From: Arthrobacter pascens | GTDB taxonomy: Bacteria > Actinomycetota > Actinomycetes > Actinomycetales > Micrococcaceae | Reading direction: 5' to 3' | Assembly (NCBI RefSeq): GCF_030816475.1 | Contig: NZ_JAUSXF010000001.1 | Location: forward strand, 2,046,001 to 2,110,000 | DNA: 64,000 bases | Shown: positions 1 through 7,978 of the stretch, in pieces | Layout of the letters: each line of letters opens with the position of its first letter | Position numbering within the stretch: position 1 is the first letter of the stretch | Translations under genes and position numbers: made by a program | Notes under the pieces: generated by a model | The model's database searches: none | The model's input: only the letters and a program-made list of their open reading frames with translations | What the model was told of the DNA's origin: nothing

Positions 1-221
1 ACCCCCAGTGTCTGGACCGCCGCATTGGCAGCTCCCAGATCATCAGGCACGGAATAGGAAGTCACCCCGGCGCCGTGGTAGTCAGCGTCGCGGGGTGCGC
101 CGAAGGCACGCACCTGAAGGTCGACGTGCTTGGCGAGGACCCTGCTCAGCTCAGCCACGTGGACGCCCGCGCCACCGTAGATCTCCGGCGGAAATTCTTT
201 AGTCACAATGTCTATTCGCAC
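1..221 (-). CDS. glgA: Glycogen synthase, N-terminal part (cut by window edge)
   Basis: The N-terminal 73 residues of an actinobacterial ADP/UDP-glucose glucosyltransferase of the GlgA family (GT5/GT4 fold), which extends glycogen or maltosyl chains. The protein opens with MRIDIVTKEFPPEIYGGAGV; the KEFPPEIYGGAGVH segment is the glycine-rich N-terminal loop that contacts the sugar nucleotide. The rest of the gene lies beyond the left edge. The GTG start is chosen because the conserved N-terminus begins there and a TACCTT hexamer sits seven bases upstream, as expected for a leaderless message. The gene is divergent from glgC, which makes its sugar-nucleotide substrate; this glgA<>glgC pairing is common in actinobacteria. 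Family is well supported; donor preference cannot be judged from this fragment. Confidence 0.9.
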   Translation of the reverse strand, partial: MRIDIVTKEFPPEIYGGAGVHVAELSRVLAKHVDLQVRAFGAPRDADYHGAGVTSYSVPDDLGAANAAVQTLG

Positions 222-228
222 GATACCC

Positions 229-234
229 AAGGTA
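229..234 (-). promoter_or_regulatory. Candidate -10 element of leaderless glgA
   Basis: On the minus strand TACCTT (pattern TANNNT) ends seven bases before the glgA GTG start, so transcription would begin at or next to the start codon. No Shine-Dalgarno sequence and no clear -35 box are visible. Inferred from spacing only. Confidence 0.45.
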
Positions 235-321
235 GTCGTTACGGTTGAACTGTTCTAGTGTGAAGGAGTCCGGGCGTGCCGGACTGTTGGGGAAGTTACG
301 AAGGCGTACAGGAGCAACCAG

Positions 322-1728
322 ATGCCGTTGAATAAAAAAGTCCTGGCCATTGTCCTCGCTGGCGGCGAGGGAAACCGTCTGATGCCACTGACGGCTGACA
401 GGGCTAAACCCGGTGTGCCGTTTGCCGGCAGCTACCGGCTCATCGACTTCGCGCTGTCCAACCTCGTGAATTCCCGGTATCTGCAGATCGTGGTACTGAC
501 TCAATACAAATCCCACAGCCTTGACCGCCATATCTCCGAGACCTGGCGGATGTCCACCCAGCTGGGCAACTACGTGGCCTCTGTTCCCGCACAGCAGCGC
601 GTGGGCAAGAGCTGGTTCCTGGGCAGCGCCAATGCCATCTACCAGTCCCTGAACCTGATCCGCGACGCGAACCCGGACATCGTGGTGGTTGTTGGTGCCG
701 ACCACGTCTACCGCATGGACTTTGCCCAGATGGTGGAACAGCACGTGAAGAGCGGAGCGAAGGCCACTGTTGCGGCTGTGCGGCAGCCGCTGAGCATGGC
801 CAACCAGTTCGGGGTCATCGAGGTGGACCAGGACGATCCGCAGAAGATAGCGGCTTTCGTGGAGAAGCCCTCCACAACCCCGGGCCTGGCGGCTGATCCC
901 ACGCAGTTCCTGGCCTCCATGGGTAACTACGTCTTTGACGCCGACGCCCTGGTGGATGCCCTCCACGTCGATGCTGAGCGCCTTGACACCAAGCACGACA
1001 TGGGCGGGGACATCATCCCGTACTTCGTCAACCAGGGCGAAGCGGGAGTCTACGACTTCACCCTCAACGACATCCCGGGCTCAACGGAACGCGACCGCAC
1101 CTACTGGCGTGACGTCGGTACCATCGACTCGTTCTATGACGCGCACATGGACCTCATCTCCCCGCTCCCGGTCTTCAACCTGTACAACTCCGAGTGGCCC
1201 ATCTACACCCGACAGACCATTTCGCCGCCTGCCAAATTTGTCCGCGGGGAAAACGATGCCGTCGGCACCGCCCTGGATTCGATCGTGGCTAATGGCGTGG
1301 TCATCTCCGGCGGCATCGTCGAAGGCTCCGTCCTCTCGCACGACGTTTTCGTGGGAACCCGCAGCAGGGTCATCGACTCCGTCCTGATGGACAAGGTCAA
1401 TATCGGTGAGGGGGCTGTGGTCAACCGGGCCATCATCGACAAGAACGTCAAGGTTCCGGCGGGCGCCGCTATCGGGCTGGACGCGGACCTGGACCGGGCC
1501 CGCGGCTTCAAGGTCACGGAGTCAGGCATCACGGTACTGTCCAAAGGCCAGGAAGTCCCGGAACCTGGAGACGAGGAACGCGCTCTCTCGGCGAAGAACC
1601 TGCACCTCGTTCCCAACGCGGTCAAGGCGGCCACGGCCAACTACCCGGAGGCCCGGGAATCGGTGGAACAGGCGGCTGAGGCGCGGGCGGGTGCCTCACA
1701 CACTCCGCAGGGTGCGCTGCATTCCTGA
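322..1728 (+). CDS. glgC: Glucose-1-phosphate adenylyltransferase (ADP-glucose pyrophosphorylase)
   Basis: Makes ADP-glucose and pyrophosphate from ATP and glucose-1-phosphate, the committed step of bacterial glycogen synthesis in the cytoplasm. The 468-residue protein has the N-terminal nucleotidyltransferase signature [13 protein letters not shown] (about residues 12-24) followed by the RAKPGVPF loop, then [10 protein letters not shown] near residue 130, the EKP segment near 180, and a C-terminal left-handed beta-helix with hexapeptide-like repeats (about 320-410). The last ~35 residues, rich in Ala and Glu, are an extra tail. Start ATG follows an AGGAG ribosome site. It is divergent from glgA. 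Family length is usually about 405-430 residues, so the tail is slightly long. High confidence. Confidence 0.96.
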   Translation: MPLNKKVLAIVLAGGEGNRLMPLTADRAKPGVPFAGSYRLIDFALSNLVNSRYLQIVVLTQYKSHSLDRHISETWRMSTQLGNYVASVPAQQRVGKSWFLGSANAIYQSLNLIRDANPDIVVVVGADHVYRMDFAQMVEQHVKSGAKATVAAVRQPLSMANQFGVIEVDQDDPQKIAAFVEKPSTTPGLAADPTQFLASMGNYVFDADALVDALHVDAERLDTKHDMGGDIIPYFVNQGEAGVYDFTLNDIPGSTERDRTYWRDVGTIDSFYDAHMDLISPLPVFNLYNSEWPIYTRQTISPPAKFVRGENDAVGTALDSIVANGVVISGGIVEGSVLSHDVFVGTRSRVIDSVLMDKVNIGEGAVVNRAIIDKNVKVPAGAAIGLDADLDRARGFKVTESGITVLSKGQEVPEPGDEERALSAKNLHLVPNAVKAATANYPEARESVEQAAEARAGASHTPQGALHS

Positions 1729-1821
1729 CGCAGGCCCTTAGCGGTCGAAGAAAAGGTCGAAGGGGCGGCCGAAGAAGGCGGCGGATATCGGCGGGAAGAC
1801 GGGCCAGGACCCCTGAGGCTG

Positions 1822-1827
1822 TAAAAT
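1822..1827 (+). promoter_or_regulatory. Candidate -10 element, leaderless SDR gene
   Basis: TAAAAT lies seven bases before the ATG of the following gene and no ribosome-binding site is visible, which fits a leaderless transcript. Confidence 0.5.
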
Positions 1828-1834
1828 CGGGACA

Positions 1835-3286
1835 ATGAGCTCTCCCGATCTGACGCCTGAGGAAATCCAGGCCTGCCTCAAGGTTTTGAACAGCATCCAC
1901 GCCTACGACGAGGAACACCCGGACTACGTCTCGGTGCGCCGTGCAACCGGGAAAATGTTCAAAGCTGTCAAGCGGCACCGGCGGGTGACCAAGCGCGACC
2001 TGATTTCCGAAGCCGACCGGGCGGTGATAGCCCAGACAGCCACGGCCGCTCCGGACCGCATCGACGATGAGACACGCGGCAACAAGCTGGAGACGTCAGC
2101 CACCGGCAAGGTGGCCGGGCATCTCATCAGATCCCGCCCGTGCTACATCTGCAAGCAGCACTACACCCAGGTGGACGCCTTCTACCACCAGCTGTGTCCA
2201 GAATGCGCCGCTTTCAACCACGGCAAGCGCGATGCCAGGACGGACCTCACAGGGCGCCGCGCCCTGCTGACCGGCGGGCGGGCGAAAATCGGGATGTACA
2301 TCGCCTTGCGCCTGCTGCGGGACGGAGCGCACACCACCATCACCACGAGGTTCCCCAAGGATGCCGCGCGGCGTTTCGCTGCCATGGAGGACAGCGGGGA
2401 CTGGCTGCACCGGCTCCGGATCGTGGGAATAGACCTCCGTGATCCGTCCCAGGTGATGGCCCTGACGGATTCGCTGAACGCCTCGGGCCCCCTGGATATC
2501 ATCATCAACAACGCGGCCCAGACAGTACGCAGGTCGGGCAACGCCTATAAGCCGCTGGTGGACGCCGAGGACGAGCCGCTCCCGGCGGCGCTGGAGGCAG
2601 CCAACGGCGGGCCGGAGCTGGTGACCTTCGGCCATGCGCACGACAAGCACCCCCTCGCTCTGGCCACCACTGTCACGGAACATCCGGTCCTTGCCGGCGA
2701 CGCCATCACGTCCCTGGCGCTCTCCACTGGTTCGGCTTCGCTCGAGCGGATAGCCTCCGGGACGGCGATCGACGCCGGCGGACTGGTCCCGGACCTCGCA
2801 ACCATCAACAGCTGGACGCAGGTGGTGGACGAGGTTGATCCCCTGGAAATGCTGGAGGTCCAGCTCTGCAACGTGACCGCTCCGTTCCTGCTGGTCAGCA
2901 GGCTTCGCGAGGCCATGAAACGCTCGACGGCCCGGCGGAAATACATTGTCAACGTCTCAGCGATGGAAGGCCAGTTCTCCCGGGCGTACAAGGGCCCCGG
3001 CCATCCCCATACCAACATGGCCAAGGCCGCGCTGAACATGATGACCCGGACGAGCGCCCAGGAAATGCTGGACACGGACGGAATCCTGATGACGGCCGTG
3101 GATACCGGCTGGATCACCGATGAGCGCCCGCATTTCACCAAGGTCCGGCTCATGGAGGAGGGGTTCCATGCCCCGCTTGACCTCGTTGACGGCGCGGCCC
3201 GGGTCTATGATCCGATCGTCATGGGTGAGCACGGCGAAGACCAGTTTGGCGTCTTCCTGAAGGACTACAAGCCCAGCCCCTGGTAA
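1835..3286 (+). CDS. Atypical SDR-family protein with N-terminal Cys-rich domain
   Basis: A 483-residue protein of unknown substrate. Residues 1-95 are a charged helical leader. Around residues 103-122 there is CYICKQHYTQVDAFYHQLCP with a further ECA, giving two CxxC pairs that look like a small zinc-binding site. From about residue 136 a Rossmann domain follows: the cofactor loop is TGGRAKIG, IINNAAQ matches the SDR NNAG motif, and VNVSAM supplies the usual serine. The YxxxK pair is altered: the lysine in HPHTNMAKAAL is preceded four residues earlier by threonine, so the catalytic tyrosine is absent from its normal place. The region around residues 230-330 is an insertion relative to short SDRs. 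It appears leaderless and monocistronic, convergent with the transglutaminase gene 30 bp away. SDR fold is secure; oxidoreductase activity is not. Confidence 0.85.
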   Translation: MSSPDLTPEEIQACLKVLNSIHAYDEEHPDYVSVRRATGKMFKAVKRHRRVTKRDLISEADRAVIAQTATAAPDRIDDETRGNKLETSATGKVAGHLIRSRPCYICKQHYTQVDAFYHQLCPECAAFNHGKRDARTDLTGRRALLTGGRAKIGMYIALRLLRDGAHTTITTRFPKDAARRFAAMEDSGDWLHRLRIVGIDLRDPSQVMALTDSLNASGPLDIIINNAAQTVRRSGNAYKPLVDAEDEPLPAALEAANGGPELVTFGHAHDKHPLALATTVTEHPVLAGDAITSLALSTGSASLERIASGTAIDAGGLVPDLATINSWTQVVDEVDPLEMLEVQLCNVTAPFLLVSRLREAMKRSTARRKYIVNVSAMEGQFSRAYKGPGHPHTNMAKAALNMMTRTSAQEMLDTDGILMTAVDTGWITDERPHFTKVRLMEEGFHAPLDLVDGAARVYDPIVMGEHGEDQFGVFLKDYKPSPW

Positions 3287-3316
3287 GAGGAAGAGGCGGC
3301 TGCCTCCCGGCGCAAC

Positions 3317-4168
3317 CTACGCGAGCCGGGTGATCTCCACGCTGACGCTGAGTGCCGACCCGCCGCCACCGGACAGGATGCCCTTCAACGGCGGCACGTC
3401 CCGGTAGTCCCGGCCCCTGGCGACGGTCACATGGTAGTCACCGGCCGGTTTGTGGTTGGTCGGGTCCCAGCTGCGCCAGCCGCCGTCCCACCATTCCAGC
3501 CACGCATGCGACTGGCCGGCCACCGTCTCGCCGATGTCCGCCGTCGACCGCGGGTGCAGGTACCCGGAAACGTAGCGCGCCGGGATGCCGCAGCTGCGCA
3601 GGGCACCGATGGCGAGATGGGCCAGGTCCTGGCAGACACCCTGCCGCTGCCCCCAGGCCTCCTCGGCGTTGGTGGTGACGGCCGTTGAACCTGACATGTA
3701 CGTCATTTCGCCGCGCATCCACTCGAAGATGGCCAGCGCGGCCTCATGCGGGTTCCTGCCTTCGACCACGCCCGGAATGATGCCCAGCACTTCGTCGCCG
3801 GGCCCGCTGAGCTGGGACTGCGGGAGCCAGTCGCTGAACGTATTCAGGGTCTCCGGGGAGGACAACAGGTCCCAGCCGGCGATGTCGGCCTCGGAAGGAA
3901 TCTTCTCCGCCCGGTGCACCTCGACAGTGATGTTGGAGATGACTTCAAGGTGCTCATGCGGCATCTGCATGTCGAACGCCGTCACCCTGGTGCCCCAGTA
4001 GTCCCGGTAGCTGCTCACTGCAGCCTGCGACGGCGATACCTTGAGTACGGACTCCAGGACCACCTGCTGCGGGTCGGTCAGTGGCGTCATGCGGGCCTCG
4101 TTGTAGGACAGCGTGACGCGCTTGTTGTATTTATAGGCCGTCCTGTGGACAATGCTCAGCCGGGTCAT
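3317..4168 (-). CDS. Transglutaminase-like cysteine peptidase family protein
   Basis: A 283-residue protein with an N-terminal beta domain (begins MTRLSIVHRTAYKYNKRV, typical of the bacterial transglutaminase N-domain) and a transglutaminase core. The catalytic triad is visible as Cys in QRQGVCQDLAH, His in GQSHAWLEWW and Asp in WRSWDPTNHK. Such proteins usually act as peptidases or amide hydrolases, not cross-linkers. No signal peptide, so cytoplasmic. Its ATG overlaps the stop codon of the alpha-E gene by four bases (ATGA), so the two are translationally coupled, and it is the last gene of the ATP-grasp/alpha-E/transglutaminase operon. Context suggests it trims or releases a peptide-like product made by the ATP-grasp enzyme; that role is inferred. 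Confidence 0.92.
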   Translation of the reverse strand: MTRLSIVHRTAYKYNKRVTLSYNEARMTPLTDPQQVVLESVLKVSPSQAAVSSYRDYWGTRVTAFDMQMPHEHLEVISNITVEVHRAEKIPSEADIAGWDLLSSPETLNTFSDWLPQSQLSGPGDEVLGIIPGVVEGRNPHEAALAIFEWMRGEMTYMSGSTAVTTNAEEAWGQRQGVCQDLAHLAIGALRSCGIPARYVSGYLHPRSTADIGETVAGQSHAWLEWWDGGWRSWDPTNHKPAGDYHVTVARGRDYRDVPPLKGILSGGGGSALSVSVEITRLA

Positions 4169-5091
4169 GAAACTTCTCCCACCCAGGCCAGTTCGTCCGC
4201 CTGATTGAAGTACTTACGGGAAATCGCATCGGAGGCCTGCGAGACGGCCTTTTGCACCCTTTCCATGTGCTCCGGCAGTTCGGACATCAGATCGTCCGTC
4301 CGGTGGAACTCGAGGAAGGTCCGGGCCTGGCCCACGATCCGGCGAGCATCGTTGATGAAACCCACCCGCTGGGCCGAGGGGTCCAGTTTGGCGAGGCACT
4401 CATCGGCGTCCCGCAGCGCGTAGACGATGGAGCGCGGAAACAGCCTGTCCAGCAGGAGGAATTCGGCGGCATGCTGGTCGCCGAAAGCCGCCCGCCGGGT
4501 GCGCAGGAAGGATTCATAGGCGCCTGCACAGCGCAACATGTTGACCCAAGACATGCCGGCGGAGAGGACATCGCGGGTGGAGAGCATGCGCGCGGTCATG
4601 TCCGCGCGCTCCAGGGACCGGCCCAGAACCAGGAAGAGCCAGCTTTCGTCATGGCTCACTGTGGTGTCGGCGAGGCCGCTCACCATCGCTGTCCGCTCGA
4701 GGGTCCAGTTGCAGAACCGGTAGGTCCCCACCACGTCCTTGCGGTGCTGGCTCAGGCCATAGTAGGTGGTGTTGAGGCTCTCCCAGAGACCGGAGGACAC
4801 CGTCTCGCGGGCGCGGCGGGCATTCTCACGCGCGGCGCCCAGCGAACCGGCGATTGAGGTGGCGCTGGTCTTGTCGTAGGCCAGTGCGTGGAGCAGTTCG
4901 GGCAGGCCGAAATCCTCACTCTCCGGCCGGGCCCCCATCACGGCGAGCAGTTCCTGCGCCACACTCCGGCGCTCTTCCATGGGCAGGTGGTTCAGGCGCT
5001 CAAGGTGCACGTCCAGGATGCGTGCAGTTCCGTCGGCCCGCTCAACATAGCGTCCGATCCAAAAAAGGGACTCAGCAATACGGCTAAGCAT
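4165..5091 (-). CDS. Alpha-E domain-containing protein
   Basis: A 308-residue all-helical protein of the alpha-E (DUF403) family, recognisable from its opening MLSRIAESLFWIGRYVERAD and from HDESWLFLVLGRSLERADMT near the middle. The biochemical role of alpha-E is not established; in many bacteria it is encoded beside a circularly permuted ATP-grasp ligase and a transglutaminase, or is fused to the ligase, as described in comparative genomics of amidoligase systems. Here it sits between exactly these two genes, 63 bp after the ATP-grasp stop and overlapping the transglutaminase start. A strong AGGAGG ribosome site precedes the ATG. It likely partners or scaffolds the ligase. Domain assignment is firm, function unknown. 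Confidence 0.93.
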   Translation of the reverse strand: MLSRIAESLFWIGRYVERADGTARILDVHLERLNHLPMEERRSVAQELLAVMGARPESEDFGLPELLHALAYDKTSATSIAGSLGAARENARRARETVSSGLWESLNTTYYGLSQHRKDVVGTYRFCNWTLERTAMVSGLADTTVSHDESWLFLVLGRSLERADMTARMLSTRDVLSAGMSWVNMLRCAGAYESFLRTRRAAFGDQHAAEFLLLDRLFPRSIVYALRDADECLAKLDPSAQRVGFINDARRIVGQARTFLEFHRTDDLMSELPEHMERVQKAVSQASDAISRKYFNQADELAWVGEVS

Positions 5092-5154
5092 TCGCGGCTA
5101 CCTCCTGCGGGTCCAAAGTGTCTGTGGATGGAACGGCCGGAATGCCATCCCGGC

Positions 5155-6711
5155 TCACTGCTGCTGCTCCGACTGGCGGTCGCGCCAGTTGCTTTCAACG
5201 GGCCATACAGATACCCGCTCACGGATGGAAATGGACTGGCGCGGCAGTCTCTCCACCGGGACCTGCGGCGAGTCCGCCAGCACCCAGGTGTCCTTGGAGC
5301 CGCCGCCCTGGCTCGAATTCACGATCAGCGAGCCTTCCTTCAGCGCCACCCGGGTGAGGCCGCCGGGCAGGACCCAGACGTCGTCGCCGTCGTTGACTGC
5401 GAAGGGGCGCAGGTCCACGTGCCTCGGACCGAACTTATCACCGCTGAGCGTGGGAACGGTTGAGAGCTGCAGCACCGGCTGTGCGATCCACCCCCGGGGG
5501 TCTGCAATGACCCGCCGGCGCAGCGCCTCGAGCTCGTCGCTGGAAGCGTCAGGCCCGATCACCAGTCCCTTGCCTCCGGAGCCGTCCACGGGTTTGACCA
5601 CGAGTTCAGCCAGGTTGTCGAGGACGTATTCCCGGGCTTCTTTTTCCTCGAGCCTGAACGTGTCCACGTTCGCGATGACGGGCTCCTCGCTCAGGTAGTA
5701 GCGGATGAGGTCCGGCACGTAGCTGTACACGAGCTTGTCGTCCGCGACGCCGTTGCCCACGGCGTTGGCGATGGTCACGCCTCCTGCCCGGGCGGCGTTG
5801 ACCAGGCCGGGGCAGCCGAGCATGGAGTCCGAGCGGAACTGCAGCGGGTCAAGGAATTCATCGTCGATCCGTTTGTAGATCACGTCCACGCGCTGTTCGC
5901 CGGCAGTGGTCCGCATGTATACGCGGTTGCCGCGGCAGATGAGGTCCCGGCCCTCGACGAGTTCCACGCCCATCAGGCCGGCCAGCAGCGTGTGCTCAAA
6001 GTAGGCGCTGTTGAAGACGCCCGGGGTGAGCACCACGACGGTGGGATCGTCGACGCCGGAGGGGGCGGTCTTGCGCAGGGCGGACAGCAGCCGGCGAGGA
6101 TACTCTTCCACCGGCCGGATGAGCTGCTGGCCGAATGCCTCCGGCAGGCCCTTGGCCATGGCCCGCCGGTTTTCCAGGACGTAGCTGACGCCTGAGGGAA
6201 CCCGGACGTTGTCCTCCAGGACGCGGAACGTGCCGGCAGCGTCGCGGACGACGTCGATGCCGGAAATATGGACCCGGACGCCGCCTGCCGGCTCGAACCC
6301 ATGGACCTGGCGATGAAAGTGTGCGCTGGTAGTCACGAGCTGGCGCGGAATCACACCGTCCGTCACGACGTTCATTTTGTCGTACACGTCGTCCAGGAAT
6401 GCCTCAAGGGCCCGCACGCGCTGGGCCACTCCGCGCTCCAGCACGTCCCATTCGTCCGCAGGAATCACCCGGGGAACGATGTCGAGCGGAAAGGGCCGCT
6501 CCTCCCCCGCAAAGTCAAAGGTCACGCCCCGGTCCAGGAAGGTCCGTGCCATTGAGTCCGCCCGGGCGCTGACATCGGCCAGCGAGAGCCGGCGCAGGGC
6601 ATCCGCCACCTGGGCGTACGACTCGCGCGCTTCCTGGCCTGGGGCGAACATCTCGTCGTAGGCGCCGGTTCTCCCCGCGGCCTCCGAGTAATCCTGGAAT
6701 AGGTCTGACAT
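5155..6711 (-). CDS. Circularly permuted ATP-grasp family protein (predicted amide/peptide ligase)
   Basis: First gene of a three-gene minus-strand operon. The 518-residue protein carries conserved segments of the circularly permuted type-2 ATP-grasp family: FPLDIVPRVIPADEWDVLERG (about 72-92), the RVLEDNVRVPSGVSYVLENR region near 155-175, a glycine-rich phosphate loop VVKPVDGSGGKGLVIGP near 370-390, and DLRPFAVNDGD near 435. Members are predicted to form amide bonds between amino acids or peptides at the cost of ATP; substrate unknown. Start is uncertain: the ATG used here (MSDLFQDYSEA) has AAAGGA immediately before it, while in-frame ATGs 12 and 15 codons earlier (6747 and 6756) lack a better ribosome site. 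Divergent from the yeiH-like gene. Confidence 0.9.
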   Translation of the reverse strand: MSDLFQDYSEAAGRTGAYDEMFAPGQEARESYAQVADALRRLSLADVSARADSMARTFLDRGVTFDFAGEERPFPLDIVPRVIPADEWDVLERGVAQRVRALEAFLDDVYDKMNVVTDGVIPRQLVTTSAHFHRQVHGFEPAGGVRVHISGIDVVRDAAGTFRVLEDNVRVPSGVSYVLENRRAMAKGLPEAFGQQLIRPVEEYPRRLLSALRKTAPSGVDDPTVVVLTPGVFNSAYFEHTLLAGLMGVELVEGRDLICRGNRVYMRTTAGEQRVDVIYKRIDDEFLDPLQFRSDSMLGCPGLVNAARAGGVTIANAVGNGVADDKLVYSYVPDLIRYYLSEEPVIANVDTFRLEEKEAREYVLDNLAELVVKPVDGSGGKGLVIGPDASSDELEALRRRVIADPRGWIAQPVLQLSTVPTLSGDKFGPRHVDLRPFAVNDGDDVWVLPGGLTRVALKEGSLIVNSSQGGGSKDTWVLADSPQVPVERLPRQSISIRERVSVWPVESNWRDRQSEQQQ

Positions 6712-6824
6712 GTCCTTTAGCCAACCATCTTTTTGTTTCGAAATCATTACTGCCATCCATTGTGGCGTGTTCGGCGGGTATCTCCGGTTCGTGGATTGCG
6801 TGTCCTTTCCGGCAAAGTAGGTGA

Positions 6825-7958
6825 GTGCCAGTGAATAGAAGCCGCGGAAGCTCCGGAGACGGAGAGCTTAGTGGACGGAGCGGCGGAAAACACGGTCGGT
6901 GGAGTGCCGATGCGGACCGCCTCCTTCCCGGCCTGCTTACCGCCGCCGTCGCCCTGGCCGCCGCCTTCGCGGTCCACGCACTGGTCCCCGTCCTGCCCGC
7001 CATGACACTCGCCGTCGTCCTGGGCCTGCTGGCGGCCAACCTGCCCGGCACAGCTGTCTGGATAGCCGGCCGGGCCAGGCCCGGACTCGACTTCGCCGGA
7101 AAGCATTTCATGCGTGCCGGAATCGTGATGCTGGGCCTCAAGGTCAGCATCGTGGATGTCCTGGGCCTGGGATGGCTGGCGTTGCTTCTGGTGACCGGAG
7201 TGGTGGTGGTGAGCTTTGCCGGCACCTATCTCATCGCCCGGCTGTTCCGCCTCCCGCAGGAGACCTCGCTCCTAGTGGCCACCGGATTTTCGATCTGTGG
7301 CGCGTCGGCTATCGGGGCCATGGCGGCCGTGCGGCGGATCCGCCATGTGGACACCGTTCTGCCTGTGGCGCTCGTAACGCTGTGCGGAACGCTGGCCATC
7401 GGCGTGCTTCCGCTGCTGGTGCACCCCCTCCAACTCAGCCCGCGGACGTTCGGGGCGTGGACAGGTGCCTCCGTCCACGATGTCGGCCAGGTAGTGGCAA
7501 CTGCGCAGACCGCCGGTACGGCGGCACTGGGCATCGCCGTCGTCGTCAAACTCACGCGCGTGCTGCTGCTGGCCCCCATGGTGGCCCTGGCGGGCGTGCA
7601 GCAGCGGCGCAGCACCAGCAGGCGGCACCGTGAGGAGGCGGCGCAGCGGGCGGCCTCGGGCGGTGTCGGGGCTGCGGCGTCCACAGAGGGAGTGCTTCCG
7701 CCTGTCGTGCCGCTGTTCGTCGTCGGGTTCATGGCGATGGTGGGGCTCCGCTCTACGGGCGTGCTGGCCCCGGGATGGCTTGATGCGGGGGCCGGGTTCC
7801 AGGACATCCTGCTGGGAGCGGCGCTGTTCGGGCTGGGGTCAGCAGTACGGATCCGGACGCTACTGCACACAGGTTCCCGGGCATTGCTGGCCGCCCTGGT
7901 CGCCTGGCTGCTGATCGCGCTCCTGGGCCTGGCGGCTGCCCTGGCCGTGACCGCCTGA
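6825..7958 (+). CDS. YeiH/UPF0324-family putative sulfate exporter
   Basis: A 377-residue integral membrane protein of the YeiH (UPF0324) family, with about ten hydrophobic segments starting near residue 30. Family marks include the LPGTAVWIAGRARPGLDFAGK stretch in the second loop, LRAGIV/GLKVS-like MRAGIVMLGLKVS near 105, the FSICGASAI segment near 155 and ASVHDVGQVVATAQ near 220; these are typical of the anion-exporter-like fold. A central basic cytoplasmic loop (QQRRSTSRRHREEAAQRAAS) is longer than usual. The GTG start follows AAAGTAGG. The product is likely to export an anion; sulfate is the family's default annotation and not shown here. It is divergent from the ATP-grasp operon and only 20 bp ahead of pepN. 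Confidence 0.85.
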   Translation: MPVNRSRGSSGDGELSGRSGGKHGRWSADADRLLPGLLTAAVALAAAFAVHALVPVLPAMTLAVVLGLLAANLPGTAVWIAGRARPGLDFAGKHFMRAGIVMLGLKVSIVDVLGLGWLALLLVTGVVVVSFAGTYLIARLFRLPQETSLLVATGFSICGASAIGAMAAVRRIRHVDTVLPVALVTLCGTLAIGVLPLLVHPLQLSPRTFGAWTGASVHDVGQVVATAQTAGTAALGIAVVVKLTRVLLLAPMVALAGVQQRRSTSRRHREEAAQRAASGGVGAAASTEGVLPPVVPLFVVGFMAMVGLRSTGVLAPGWLDAGAGFQDILLGAALFGLGSAVRIRTLLHTGSRALLAALVAWLLIALLGLAAALAVTA

Positions 7959-7978
7959 GGCCGTGATTAGATAGCGGG

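Noticed and set aside
199..996. 265-codon minus-strand frame opposite glgC
   Set aside because: Lies wholly antisense to a secure gene, with no recognisable domain; a high-GC shadow frame.
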